DNA of 5,462 nt. Source: Acidobacteriota bacterium. Its GTDB lineage: Bacteria; Acidobacteriota; Vicinamibacteria; Vicinamibacterales; UBA2999. Location: positions 1-5,462 of the forward strand of contig CANIBQ010000176.1 of assembly GCA_947465645.1 (NCBI GenBank), in the 5' to 3' direction. Below the pieces are notes generated by a model, which saw only the letters and a program-made list of their open reading frames with translations, was not told the origin of the DNA and did not search any database. Shown piece after piece: positions 1 to 4,759 of this stretch; the first letter of the stretch is position 1, and each line of letters begins with the position of its first letter. A program made the position numbers and the translations under genes.

Positions 1-287
1 AGGTCCGCTGGGACAACCCTCACGTCATGGTCGCCCTTGACGTGACAGGGGCGAACGGCTTGGAGCGGTGGGCGATCGAGCTCTCATCCATCAATACCAT
101 GGAGGAAGGCGGCGTGACCCGAGATGCGTTGAAGACCGGCGAGCGCATCATCGTCAGCGGCCATCGCCATAGGACGACTAAGCTGCTCATCCTGCCACGG
201 TCCATCCAGAAGCCGGATGGAACGGTGGCGCTGCGGGTGCCGGTGAGGCGGAGCATCTTCCCAGAGCAGGTGCAGCCGCCGCGGTAA
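1..287 (+). CDS. DUF6152-like protein, 3' end only (partial)
   Basis: The frame is open from the left edge: bases 1-2 end a codon and base 3 starts V-R-W-D-N-P-H-V-M-V, and the TAA is at 285-287. About 94 C-terminal residues are visible. The W-x-NPH-x-x-x-x-L-D-V, W-A-I-E-L, G-V-T-R-D-A-L-K-x-G and V-S-G-H-R signatures match, from memory, the small secreted DUF6152 family that is common in Acidobacteria and Proteobacteria. Its members are usually about 110-130 residues with an N-terminal signal peptide, which would lie outside this window. Biochemical function is unknown; the fold is probably a small OB-like beta barrel (inference). An internal ATG at 27 lies inside the conserved NPHVMV block, so it is not the true start. 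The tail (RRSIFPEQVQPPR) is basic and probably disordered. The next gene begins 89 nt downstream with its own promoter-like signal, so co-transcription is not required. Confidence 0.72.
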   Translation, partial: VRWDNPHVMVALDVTGANGLERWAIELSSINTMEEGGVTRDALKTGERIIVSGHRHRTTKLLILPRSIQKPDGTVALRVPVRRSIFPEQVQPPR

Positions 288-309
288 GGAGCCGGTGTCC
301 GCGCCGGTC

Positions 310-345
310 GGCAAACGATCGCCTCAGACGGAGCGGTCGCTTGCC
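310..345. other. Imperfect hairpin downstream of the DUF6152-like gene
   Basis: GGCAA (310-314) pairs with TTGCC (341-345), and CGATCGC (316-322) pairs with GCGGTCG (333-339) with one G-T wobble. There is one A/C mismatch and a 10-nt loop. It starts 22 nt after the preceding stop codon, so it could act as a transcript 3' end or processing structure. No T-run follows, so it is not a classical intrinsic terminator. Its right arm overlaps the -35-like hexamer of the next gene, so an operator role is also possible. Function is inferred. Confidence 0.35.
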
Positions 346-369
346 CCGCGCGACGGAAACCCGTACAGT
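341..369 (+). promoter_or_regulatory. Putative sigma70-type promoter for the SMP-30-like gene
   Basis: A -35-like TTGCCC (341-346, 4/6 to TTGACA) and a -10-like TACAGT (364-369, 4/6 to TATAAT) are separated by exactly 17 nt. Only 7 nt lie between the -10 and the ATG at 377, which places the predicted transcription start at or next to the start codon. No Shine-Dalgarno sequence is present between them. This layout implies a leaderless mRNA and argues against the in-frame TTG at 341 as the start codon. Confidence 0.55.
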
Positions 370-376
370 CTGCGCC

Positions 377-1375
377 ATGACGACAACGGAAAAACGTGTG
401 GTGGCAGCGGCTCTCGTGGGTGCTGCGCTGTGTCTCGTCACCGGCGTCTCCGCGGTCGCGCAGGCGCCAGCGGCGTCGGTGCAGACCGAGGCACCGAAGG
501 CGATCCCGGGCATCCTCGCCGCGGGGGCCCGGTTCACCCAGGTGTTCCAGACGGTCGGCAACAACGTCGATGGCATCGTCTCGGCCGCCGACGGCAGCCT
601 GCTGGCCAGCCAGGAAGACAACAACGCGGTCCTCAAGATCGACAAGGACGACCGGGCGTCGGTCTACCTCGCGGGCGTCGCGGTCGGCTCGCTCTCGATC
701 GACCGCCAGGGACGCCTCTTCGCCGTGCGGCGCATGGCGCAGCCGGGCACCCCGGCCGCCACGCACCCGTCGGCGCCGAAGACGTCCGGCGTCTCGATGC
801 TCCTGCCGGAGTTCAAGATGCTCGACACCTTCGACAACGGCACGACGATGATGGGGCGGCCGAGCGACTTGAGCGCCGACAGCATGGGCGGCGCCTACTT
901 CACGCAGCAGGACCGCGTCTACTACGCGAGCCCGGGCGGCACGATCACGCAGGTGGGTGAGGGGCTGCGCGCCAACGGCATCATCCTCAGCGAGGACGAC
1001 AAGCGCGTCTACGTCACCAACGAATCGGCCATCGTCGTGTTCGACGTGCAGGGTCAGGGCAAGCTGACCAACCAGCGGGAGTTCGTCAAGCTCGCAGCCG
1101 GCGGCAACGGAGACGGGCTGGCCGTGGACACCGCCGGCAACCTGTACGTCGCGGCCGGACCTGGCGTGCAGATCTACGACAAGCAGGGGAAGTACCTCGG
1201 CGTGATCCCCACGCCGCCGGGGCGTCCGACGGGACAGGCCTTCGCCGGCGCCGATCGGAAGACGCTCTACGTGGTGGTGCAGACCCCCACGGATCCGCAT
1301 GGACGCCCGATGGCGGGCAGGACTATTTTCAGAATTCCGACGCTCGCGCAGGGGCTCCCGGGGCGGTCCAAGTAA
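377..1375 (+). CDS. Secreted SMP-30/gluconolactonase-like beta-propeller protein
   Basis: A 332-residue protein with a Sec signal peptide (about residues 1-30: basic start, hydrophobic core, AVAQA cleavage region), so probably periplasmic. The body shows the spaced blade motifs of the SMP-30/gluconolactonase/LRE six-bladed propeller: DGIVSAADGSLLAS near 65, SLSIDRQGRLFAV near 105, ANGIILSEDDKRVYVTN near 199, GDGLAVDTAGNLYVA near 245 with GVQIYDKQGKYLGVIPTP, and PTGQAFAGADRKTLYVV near 284. By family comparison from memory, Asn200 (A-N-G) and Asp246 (G-D-G) sit where two divalent-metal ligands are expected. The usual early Glu is replaced by Asp65 or lies elsewhere, so lactonase activity is plausible but unproven. 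The ATG at 377 is chosen over a TTG at 341 because it gives a clean signal peptide and fits the promoter spacing. The 3' end overlaps the convergent propeller gene by 47 bp. Substrate is unknown. Confidence 0.85.
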   Translation: MTTTEKRVVAAALVGAALCLVTGVSAVAQAPAASVQTEAPKAIPGILAAGARFTQVFQTVGNNVDGIVSAADGSLLASQEDNNAVLKIDKDDRASVYLAGVAVGSLSIDRQGRLFAVRRMAQPGTPAATHPSAPKTSGVSMLLPEFKMLDTFDNGTTMMGRPSDLSADSMGGAYFTQQDRVYYASPGGTITQVGEGLRANGIILSEDDKRVYVTNESAIVVFDVQGQGKLTNQREFVKLAAGGNGDGLAVDTAGNLYVAAGPGVQIYDKQGKYLGVIPTPPGRPTGQAFAGADRKTLYVVVQTPTDPHGRPMAGRTIFRIPTLAQGLPGRSK

Positions 1376-2363
1376 ATTTCTTCAGCGCCATCCCGCCGGT
1401 CAGCGATCCGTAGATGTTGCCCTCGGCGTCTACGGCGATGCCTTCCTGGGATCCGTCGGGATCAGGGTCGGGAATCGTCATCGTCACCTTGCCATCCCGT
1501 GCGCTGCCGATGGTCATGCCTTTCCTGAAGCCGGGGTTGGTCTTCGCGTCGGACTGGTGATCGGCCACGTAGAGAATGTCGTTGCGGTCGATGAACACGC
1601 CGCTCGGCCGGCCGAACTGTTTCCATTCCTCGAGAAACGTCCCGTCCTGGTCGAAGATCTGAATCCGGTTGTTGCCACGGTCGCCGACGAACAGGCGGCC
1701 GCGCGAATCCATCGCCAGGGCGTGAGGCGTTTCGAAATCGCCGGGCGCGGTGCCCTTCTTGCCCCACGCCTTGATCAACCGGCCGTCCTTCGAGAACTTC
1801 AGCACGCGGGCGTTCGAGTTGCCGCCGTGGCCGTCGCCGATGAAGATGTCGCCACCGGGCGCGACCAGCACGGCGGACGGCATGTTGAACGTGTCCGGTC
1901 CGTCGCCGGCGATGCCCGCCCTGCCCAGCGTCATCAGGACCTTGCCGTCCTGACTGAGCTTGAACACCTGATGGCCTCTTCCGTTTCTCCGCGTATCCGT
2001 TCCGTCCGGGCCTTCGCCGTCGGTCACCCAGACATTGCCCTCCCGGTCGATGTGGATCCCGTGCGGGCGGATGAACATCCCGGCGCCGAAACTCTTCAGC
2101 AATTTTCCCGACGCGTCGAACTTCAGGATCGGCGCAACGTTCGACCCGACGCAGTTGTTCGCGCCGCAACGCTCGAACACCCAGACGCTGGAGCCATCGC
2201 GATCGACGGTGATCCCGGCCGTGGATCCCACGCGCCTGCCCTCGGGCAACTGGAAGTGGTGGTCGACGGGTCGATAGGACGTTTGCTGGGCGACCAGGGG
2301 CGCCAACGCGACGAGCGCCGTGCCCGCGGCGACGGCCAGTCGGATTCGGGCGGTTCGTAACAT
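1329..2363 (-). CDS. Secreted NHL-repeat / PAL-like six-bladed beta-propeller protein
   Basis: A 344-residue protein with a signal peptide (about 1-25, ending LVAQQ). The body is a series of NHL-type blades: GITVDRDGSSVWV near 50, PHGIHIDREGNVWVTD near 100, HQVFKLSQDGKVLMTLG at 131, FIGDGHG near 174 with VLKFSKDGRLIKAWG, PHALAMDSRGRLFVGDRGNNRIQIFD from 213, GVFIDRNDILYVADH near 255, and GIAVDAEGNIYG near 308. This resembles the lyase domain of peptidylglycine alpha-amidating enzymes (PAL). His131 and His214 match two of its zinc histidines, and Arg229 matches a catalytic arginine. The third histidine position appears to be Glu307, and the catalytic Tyr position holds His179. Lyase activity is therefore doubtful, and the protein may be a binding or scaffold propeller. 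A Cys66/Cys71 pair (RCGANNC) could form a disulfide. The ATG at 2363 is chosen over upstream in-frame starts because it begins the signal peptide and lies 7 nt after a -10-like box. Confidence 0.85.
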   Translation of the reverse strand: MLRTARIRLAVAAGTALVALAPLVAQQTSYRPVDHHFQLPEGRRVGSTAGITVDRDGSSVWVFERCGANNCVGSNVAPILKFDASGKLLKSFGAGMFIRPHGIHIDREGNVWVTDGEGPDGTDTRRNGRGHQVFKLSQDGKVLMTLGRAGIAGDGPDTFNMPSAVLVAPGGDIFIGDGHGGNSNARVLKFSKDGRLIKAWGKKGTAPGDFETPHALAMDSRGRLFVGDRGNNRIQIFDQDGTFLEEWKQFGRPSGVFIDRNDILYVADHQSDAKTNPGFRKGMTIGSARDGKVTMTIPDPDPDGSQEGIAVDAEGNIYGSLTGGMALKKFTWTAPGAPARASEF

Positions 2364-2370
2364 GGGGCGA

Positions 2371-2376
2371 AGTATA
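2371..2376 (-). promoter_or_regulatory. -10-like box TATACT immediately upstream of the NHL/PAL-like gene
   Basis: On the minus strand TATACT (5/6 to TATAAT) is followed by 7 nt (TCGCCCC) and then the ATG at 2363. No Shine-Dalgarno sequence fits between them, and no convincing -35 hexamer is seen 16-18 nt further upstream. The geometry predicts transcription starting at the start codon, giving a leaderless mRNA. Confidence 0.5.
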
Positions 2377-2390
2377 CGGCCGCACGAGGG

Positions 2391-2484
2391 GACTGCGCGT
2401 GCCGTCATGATTTTCGTGGGGCCGGCCTTGTCAGGCCGGCCGGGCAAACCTGACAAGGTTTGCCCCACGCGCGACTGCGCGTGC
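2391..2484. repeat. 12-bp direct repeats flanking a REP-like element
   Basis: GACTGCGCGTGC occurs at 2391-2402 and again, identically, at 2473-2484. The two copies bracket the double-hairpin element at 2415-2469. This could be a target-site duplication from insertion of the element, or part of a larger repeat unit. The copies are not immediately adjacent to the hairpin ends (12 nt on the left, 3 nt on the right), which weakens the duplication reading. Confidence 0.6.
2415..2469. repeat. REP-like element: two adjacent perfect hairpins with complementary loops
   Basis: Arm 1 is GGCCGGCCT (2420-2428) paired with AGGCCGGCC (2433-2441) around the loop TGTC. Arm 2 is GGGCAAACCT (2442-2451) paired with AGGTTTGCCC (2456-2465) around the loop GACA. 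The two loops are reverse complements, and the 10-mers around them (2426-2435 and 2449-2458) are perfect reverse complements of each other. Outer CGTG (2415-2418) can pair with CACG (2466-2469) to close a three-way junction. It lies 26 nt past the stop of the GlpQ-type gene and before the PAL-like gene. No T-run follows on either strand. This is the layout of REP/BIME-type intergenic repeats; I recall similar GGCAAACCT..AGGTTTGCC motifs in Acidobacteria, unverified. Confidence 0.7.
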
Positions 2485-2495
2485 TGCCACGGCTT

Positions 2496-3428
2496 CTATC
2501 GCTTCGCGTCGCGGGGGAATCGGTCCGGGTTGTCGGTGAAGACGGCGTCGACGCCCAGCTCGGCGAGGTAGTAGCGCATCTCCTCGCGCACGTCTGCGAA
2601 GCGCCCGGTGCTGGCGCGCGAGTTGAACGTGTATGGCGTGACCGTGAGGCCGGCCGCGTGCGCATCACGCACGATCTCGGGGCGGCCGTCGAGCAGGCCC
2701 TTGGCCGGCCCGATGCCCTTGGCGAACGCACCGATCTTCGTGAGTCCATCCCGCGTCAGCCAGCGTGCCCCGTCACGGTTGTCGATCAGGAAGACGCGCT
2801 GGAGGCCGGGCAGATGTCCGGCCAGGTCGCGCAGCGTCGCATCGTCGAACGACTGGACGATCATGCGCTCGGCCGGCGCCGCCGCCAGGCCAAGCCGGCG
2901 CAGTGAGTCGACGAAGATCCGGGTCATGTCCACGCCTCGCGCGCGGTAGAGGGGCGGCGACTTGAGCTCCGGGTAGAGGCCCGCCCTGGTGCCCACCAGT
3001 GCCACCGCTTCCTCCCACGTCGGGACGCGCTCGTTCGCGAACCGGGCGTCGAACCAACTGCCGGCGTCGAGCTGCTTGATCTCCGCGAGCGTGAAGTCGG
3101 CGGCGAGCCACTGGCGGCGGCCCGTCGCGGCATCGACGGTCGCCCGATCGGGGAACACCTGCTCGACATTGGTCGTGCGGTCGAGCGTGTCGTCATGCAG
3201 GCAGACGAGCGCGCCGTCGCGCGTGACTGCCAGATCCTGCTCCACGTAGTCCGCACCCTGCGCGATGGCGAGCGTATAGGCAGCAAGGGTGTGCTCCGGC
3301 GCGTAGGCCGAGGCGCCGCGGTGCGCCACCAGGCGGGGCGCTTCAGCCGAGCGGAGCGATTCGAAGCTCATAAACAGGGTGAGCACGGTCAGGGCGAAGC
3401 ATGCGCGCGCGACGTGGGGAGGAGTCAT
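2496..3428 (-). CDS. Periplasmic glycerophosphodiester phosphodiesterase (GlpQ/UgpQ type, GDPD family)
   Basis: A 310-residue secreted enzyme predicted to hydrolyse glycerophosphodiesters (deacylated phospholipids) to glycerol-3-phosphate and an alcohol. The signal peptide spans about residues 1-29, ending LRSAEA. The GDPD TIM-barrel signature is complete: HRGASAYAPEHT (His36, Arg37, Glu45), VEQDLAVTRDG (Glu63, Asp65), CLHDDTLDRTT (His78), YPELKSP (Glu154, Lys156), VQSFD (Gln192-Phe194) and C-terminal TDNPD (298-302). His36 and His78 are the expected acid/base pair, and Glu63, Asp65 and Glu154 the expected metal ligands. PEHT replaces the commoner PENT, a minor variant. Length is normal for a single-domain secreted GDPD. 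The ATG at 3428 is chosen because it begins the signal peptide; longer in-frame starts add about 69 low-complexity residues that overlap the upstream gene. It lies 59 nt downstream of the HELQH gene. No transporter (ugp/glpT) is adjacent, so a glp/ugp operon is not supported. Confidence 0.93.
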   Translation of the reverse strand: MTPPHVARACFALTVLTLFMSFESLRSAEAPRLVAHRGASAYAPEHTLAAYTLAIAQGADYVEQDLAVTRDGALVCLHDDTLDRTTNVEQVFPDRATVDAATGRRQWLAADFTLAEIKQLDAGSWFDARFANERVPTWEEAVALVGTRAGLYPELKSPPLYRARGVDMTRIFVDSLRRLGLAAAPAERMIVQSFDDATLRDLAGHLPGLQRVFLIDNRDGARWLTRDGLTKIGAFAKGIGPAKGLLDGRPEIVRDAHAAGLTVTPYTFNSRASTGRFADVREEMRYYLAELGVDAVFTDNPDRFPRDAKR

Positions 3429-3434
3429 GGGCAC

Positions 3435-3440
3435 ACCATA
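3435..3440 (-). promoter_or_regulatory. -10-like box TATGGT upstream of the GDPD gene
   Basis: On the minus strand TATGGT is followed by 6 nt (GTGCCC) and then the ATG at 3428, with no Shine-Dalgarno sequence. No good -35 hexamer is seen at 16-18 nt. A short palindrome, TCGTACGA (3469-3476), lies about 30 nt upstream of the box and could be a regulator site. The spacing matches the leaderless arrangement at neighbouring genes. TATGGT alone is a weak -10 match. Confidence 0.4.
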
Positions 3441-3487
3441 CCGGCCGGGTGCAATATTCCTGTGACGATCGTACGACGCGCCTGGAG

Positions 3488-4009
3488 TCAGTCTCCCTGC
3501 CGCTGGAGCTCCCGCGCCACCTGCCGCCCCGCCTGCACGGCCTCGGCGGTGTCGAAGCAGGCACCGGGAGTATTGCACGACGGGTGGCCGATCGCCTGAT
3601 ACAGCGCCGCGCACGACTGCGAGTCGACGACCCACCCGGTGCGCGCCACCTCCACCGCATGCTGCAACTCGTGGCCCAGCAGGGCGACGCTGTCGTCGGG
3701 GGGCAGGCGGGCGTAGAGGCTGATCCGCAGGTACCGGTAGTCGGGAGTAGACGCGATGAATCGCATCGCGCCGGCCACCCGCCCGGGACGCGGCTCGAGC
3801 TGTTCAACGTGGACGATCACGTTCGATGCTTCGAGGGCATCGACCAGCGCGCGAAAGGTCGGCGAGCGCGCGTAGCCGCGCGACAGGACCTGCGCCGCGC
3901 CAGCCTCGAGCGGCCGCACCCGGCGCATCGAGGAAGGTGATTCTCCCGAGACAGCCATGGATGCGGTGAGCCACACGAGGACGAAGGTGAGGACGATTGG
4001 ATGTCGCAC
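3488..4009 (-). CDS. Small secreted protein with HELQH metalloprotease-like motif
   Basis: A 173-residue protein with an N-terminal signal peptide (about 1-21: hydrophobic IVLTFVLVWLTASMAV, then SGES). The core has the zinc-protease-like HELQHAVE (His113, Glu114, His117), preceded by a beta-strand-like YRYLRISLYARLP (91-103) and SVALLG, the arrangement of an active-site helix after an edge strand. Asp153 or Glu156 could supply a third metal ligand; none is certain. Three cysteines after the motif (133, 145, 151) allow one disulfide. I do not recognise a named family; comparable short HExxH proteins occur in Acidobacteria genomes, and some only bind metal. The start is a GTG at 4009, the only one giving a full signal peptide; the next in-frame ATG (codon 18) would delete it. 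It is divergent from the chimeric gene, and 59 nt upstream of the GDPD gene on the same strand. Confidence 0.75.
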   Translation of the reverse strand: MRHPIVLTFVLVWLTASMAVSGESPSSMRRVRPLEAGAAQVLSRGYARSPTFRALVDALEASNVIVHVEQLEPRPGRVAGAMRFIASTPDYRYLRISLYARLPPDDSVALLGHELQHAVEVARTGWVVDSQSCAALYQAIGHPSCNTPGACFDTAEAVQAGRQVARELQRQGD

Positions 4010-4015
4010 CCATCG

Positions 4016-4021
4016 AGCGTA
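4016..4021 (-). promoter_or_regulatory. -10-like box TACGCT upstream of the HELQH gene
   Basis: On the minus strand TACGCT is followed by 6 nt (CGATGG) and the GTG start at 4009, with no Shine-Dalgarno sequence. The spacing is the same as at the other genes between 377 and 4009. No clear -35 is visible. It supports GTG at 4009 as the start. Confidence 0.38.
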
Positions 4022-4050
4022 GAAGGCGGGTGCGACGATCCCCGGACGAG

Positions 4051-4092
4051 CGCGACAATTCGCGGTGTCAGCAGCGTGTCGTTCGCGACACG
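4051..4092. promoter_or_regulatory. Two inverted repeats in the divergent intergenic region
   Basis: CGCGA (4051-4055) and TCGCG (4060-4064) form a 5-bp inverted repeat around CAAT. CGTGTCG (4075-4081) and CGACACG (4086-4092) form a perfect 7-bp inverted repeat around TTCG. They lie between the divergent HELQH gene (start 4009) and the chimeric gene (start 4153). They could be operator sites or 5'-UTR hairpins of the rightward transcript. I see no convincing -35/-10 pair for the rightward gene here. Confidence 0.35.
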
Positions 4093-4141
4093 GAATGGCT
4101 CAGCTCTGGGGGTTGGCGAACAAATTGCTGCCCCAAGGGGT

Positions 4142-4146
4142 GGAGG
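4142..4146 (+). promoter_or_regulatory. Shine-Dalgarno GGAGG deciding the start at 4153
   Basis: GGAGG lies 6 nt before the ATG at 4153, an optimal arrangement. It selects this start over the in-frame GTG-initiated extension from 3997, whose extra 52 codons are arginine-rich and precede the signal peptide. Confidence 0.75.
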
Positions 4147-4152
4147 TTTTCC

Positions 4153-4695
4153 ATGTCTCAGCGTATTGCGGGAGCGTTCGTCGTCCTTGGTTTGATGACG
4201 CCATCACTGGCGTTGTCCCAGACGGCGCCGAACCCAACACAACTGGGCATCGCGACGGCACAGGGCGAGACGCCCCTGTTCCGGGTCACCGTGGTCGGCC
4301 GTACGATTCCGGCGATCAACTATCGTCCACGGTCTGGTGACACCCGTATTGATTTCGCCGGCACGGCGCTCATGCCCAAGGCGAAGGGCTGGGCTTCGAT
4401 CGGCTTCGTCATCACGGAGCGGAGACTGAATCGAAACGTGGTCGCAAACTGCGCCCACATGGCCATCAATTGTTCTTCGTTTCTCGTGTCCAGGACACGG
4501 TGCGGGGTGTACGGCGACGCATCACCATTGAACATCTTGATGTTCCCGCCTCCGCGCCTAGCCGTTCGCGGGCTGCCACCGGCGTCGGTGATGCCGCGCC
4601 TCAAGACGGAGGTGATTCGCCGGCAGGGGCCGATCGGGGACATCCCGCCCGCCGAGTTCGAAGTGCTGTACTATGCTCAGGTCAAGGTGGCCTGA
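4153..4695 (+). CDS. Chimeric secreted protein: truncated acidobacterial family N-terminus joined to an IS3 transposase tail
   Basis: An open frame of 180 codons with a strong Shine-Dalgarno and a clean signal peptide (about 1-23, ending SLALSQ). Residues 41-79 (PLFRVTVVGRT, AINYRPRSGDTRIDF, GTALMPKAKG) match a secreted family I recall from Acidobacteria, whose members continue about 100+ residues with a conserved beta-rich domain (GEAKVES..., FGPEYLTYVLWAITPEG). Here similarity stops at Gly79 (about base 4390). Residues 80-154 are unrecognised, with odd cysteines and prolines. Residues about 155-180 (RRQGPIGDIPPAEFEVLYYAQ) resemble the extreme C-terminus of IS3-family OrfB transposases (LLEPIGNIPPAEFE..YY). 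The gene is therefore probably a remnant whose 3' half was replaced by IS-related DNA, with the frame kept open by chance or by selection. It may be a non-functional pseudogene or may make a short exported product. Family function is unknown. Confidence 0.6.
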   Translation: MSQRIAGAFVVLGLMTPSLALSQTAPNPTQLGIATAQGETPLFRVTVVGRTIPAINYRPRSGDTRIDFAGTALMPKAKGWASIGFVITERRLNRNVVANCAHMAINCSSFLVSRTRCGVYGDASPLNILMFPPPRLAVRGLPPASVMPRLKTEVIRRQGPIGDIPPAEFEVLYYAQVKVA

Positions 4696-4734
4696 TTCAA
4701 CGAATCCGGTCTCCGACGAACCCAGTACGCTTCA
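4611..4734 (+). mobile_element. IS3-family 3'-end remnant (transposase C-terminus plus right terminal repeat)
   Basis: From about 4615 the frame encodes RRQGPIGDIPPAEFEVLYYAQ then a stop at 4695, closely resembling the last residues of the DDE transposase of IS3-family elements. Fourteen nt after the stop, bases 4709-4734 read inward from the other strand as TGAAGCG...GGGTT...GGAGAC. This matches the TGAACCG...GGGTTT...GGAGAC terminal inverted repeats I recall for IS3/IS51-type elements. Only the right end is present; no OrfA, no catalytic DDE core and no convincing left end are seen, so it cannot move by itself. The left boundary is approximate. Confidence 0.65.
4709..4734 (-). repeat. Right terminal inverted repeat of the IS3-like remnant
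   Basis: A 26-bp segment beginning GTCTCCGACGAACCC and ending TTCA. Its reverse complement has the TGAA start, GGGTT centre and GGAGAC end expected of an IS3-group terminal repeat. It sits directly after the transposase-like stop codon, as in intact elements, which supports the remnant call. No target duplication can be recognised because the left end is missing. Confidence 0.55.
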
Positions 4735-4759
4735 ACAACGTCACAGAGGGGTTAAAGTC

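Noticed and set aside
341..376. TTG at 341 as start of the SMP-30-like gene
   Set aside because: It adds 12 residues before the signal peptide and coincides with the -35-like hexamer; ATG at 377 is better supported.
20..1300. Long minus-strand open frame (about 426 codons) opposite the DUF6152-like and SMP-30-like genes
   Set aside because: Arginine/histidine-rich, low-complexity translation typical of an antisense shadow in GC-rich DNA; the + strand encodes recognisable families with a signal peptide.
1299..2360. Long plus-strand open frame opposite the PAL-like gene
   Set aside because: The translation has no family features, while the minus strand has regular NHL blade motifs and a signal peptide.
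2415..2469. Intrinsic terminator for the GDPD gene
   Set aside because: The hairpins are strong but no T-run follows on either strand, and the double-arm symmetry fits a REP-like repeat better.
3429..3635. N-terminal extension of the GDPD gene to an upstream start
   Set aside because: It adds Arg/Gly/Ala-rich residues before an evident signal peptide and overlaps the 3' end of the HELQH gene.
4427..4452. Possible left end of an internally deleted IS3 derivative (TGAATCGAAACG...)
   Set aside because: It matches the right terminal repeat at about 12 of the first 18 positions, but similarity then stops, no target duplication is seen, and no OrfA sequence follows.
4530..4545. Perfect palindrome GAACATCTTGATGTTC as a LexA-type operator
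   Set aside because: The GAAC/GTTC half-sites are 8 nt apart rather than the 4 nt of the Bacillus-type box, and it lies inside the chimeric reading frame with no promoter nearby.
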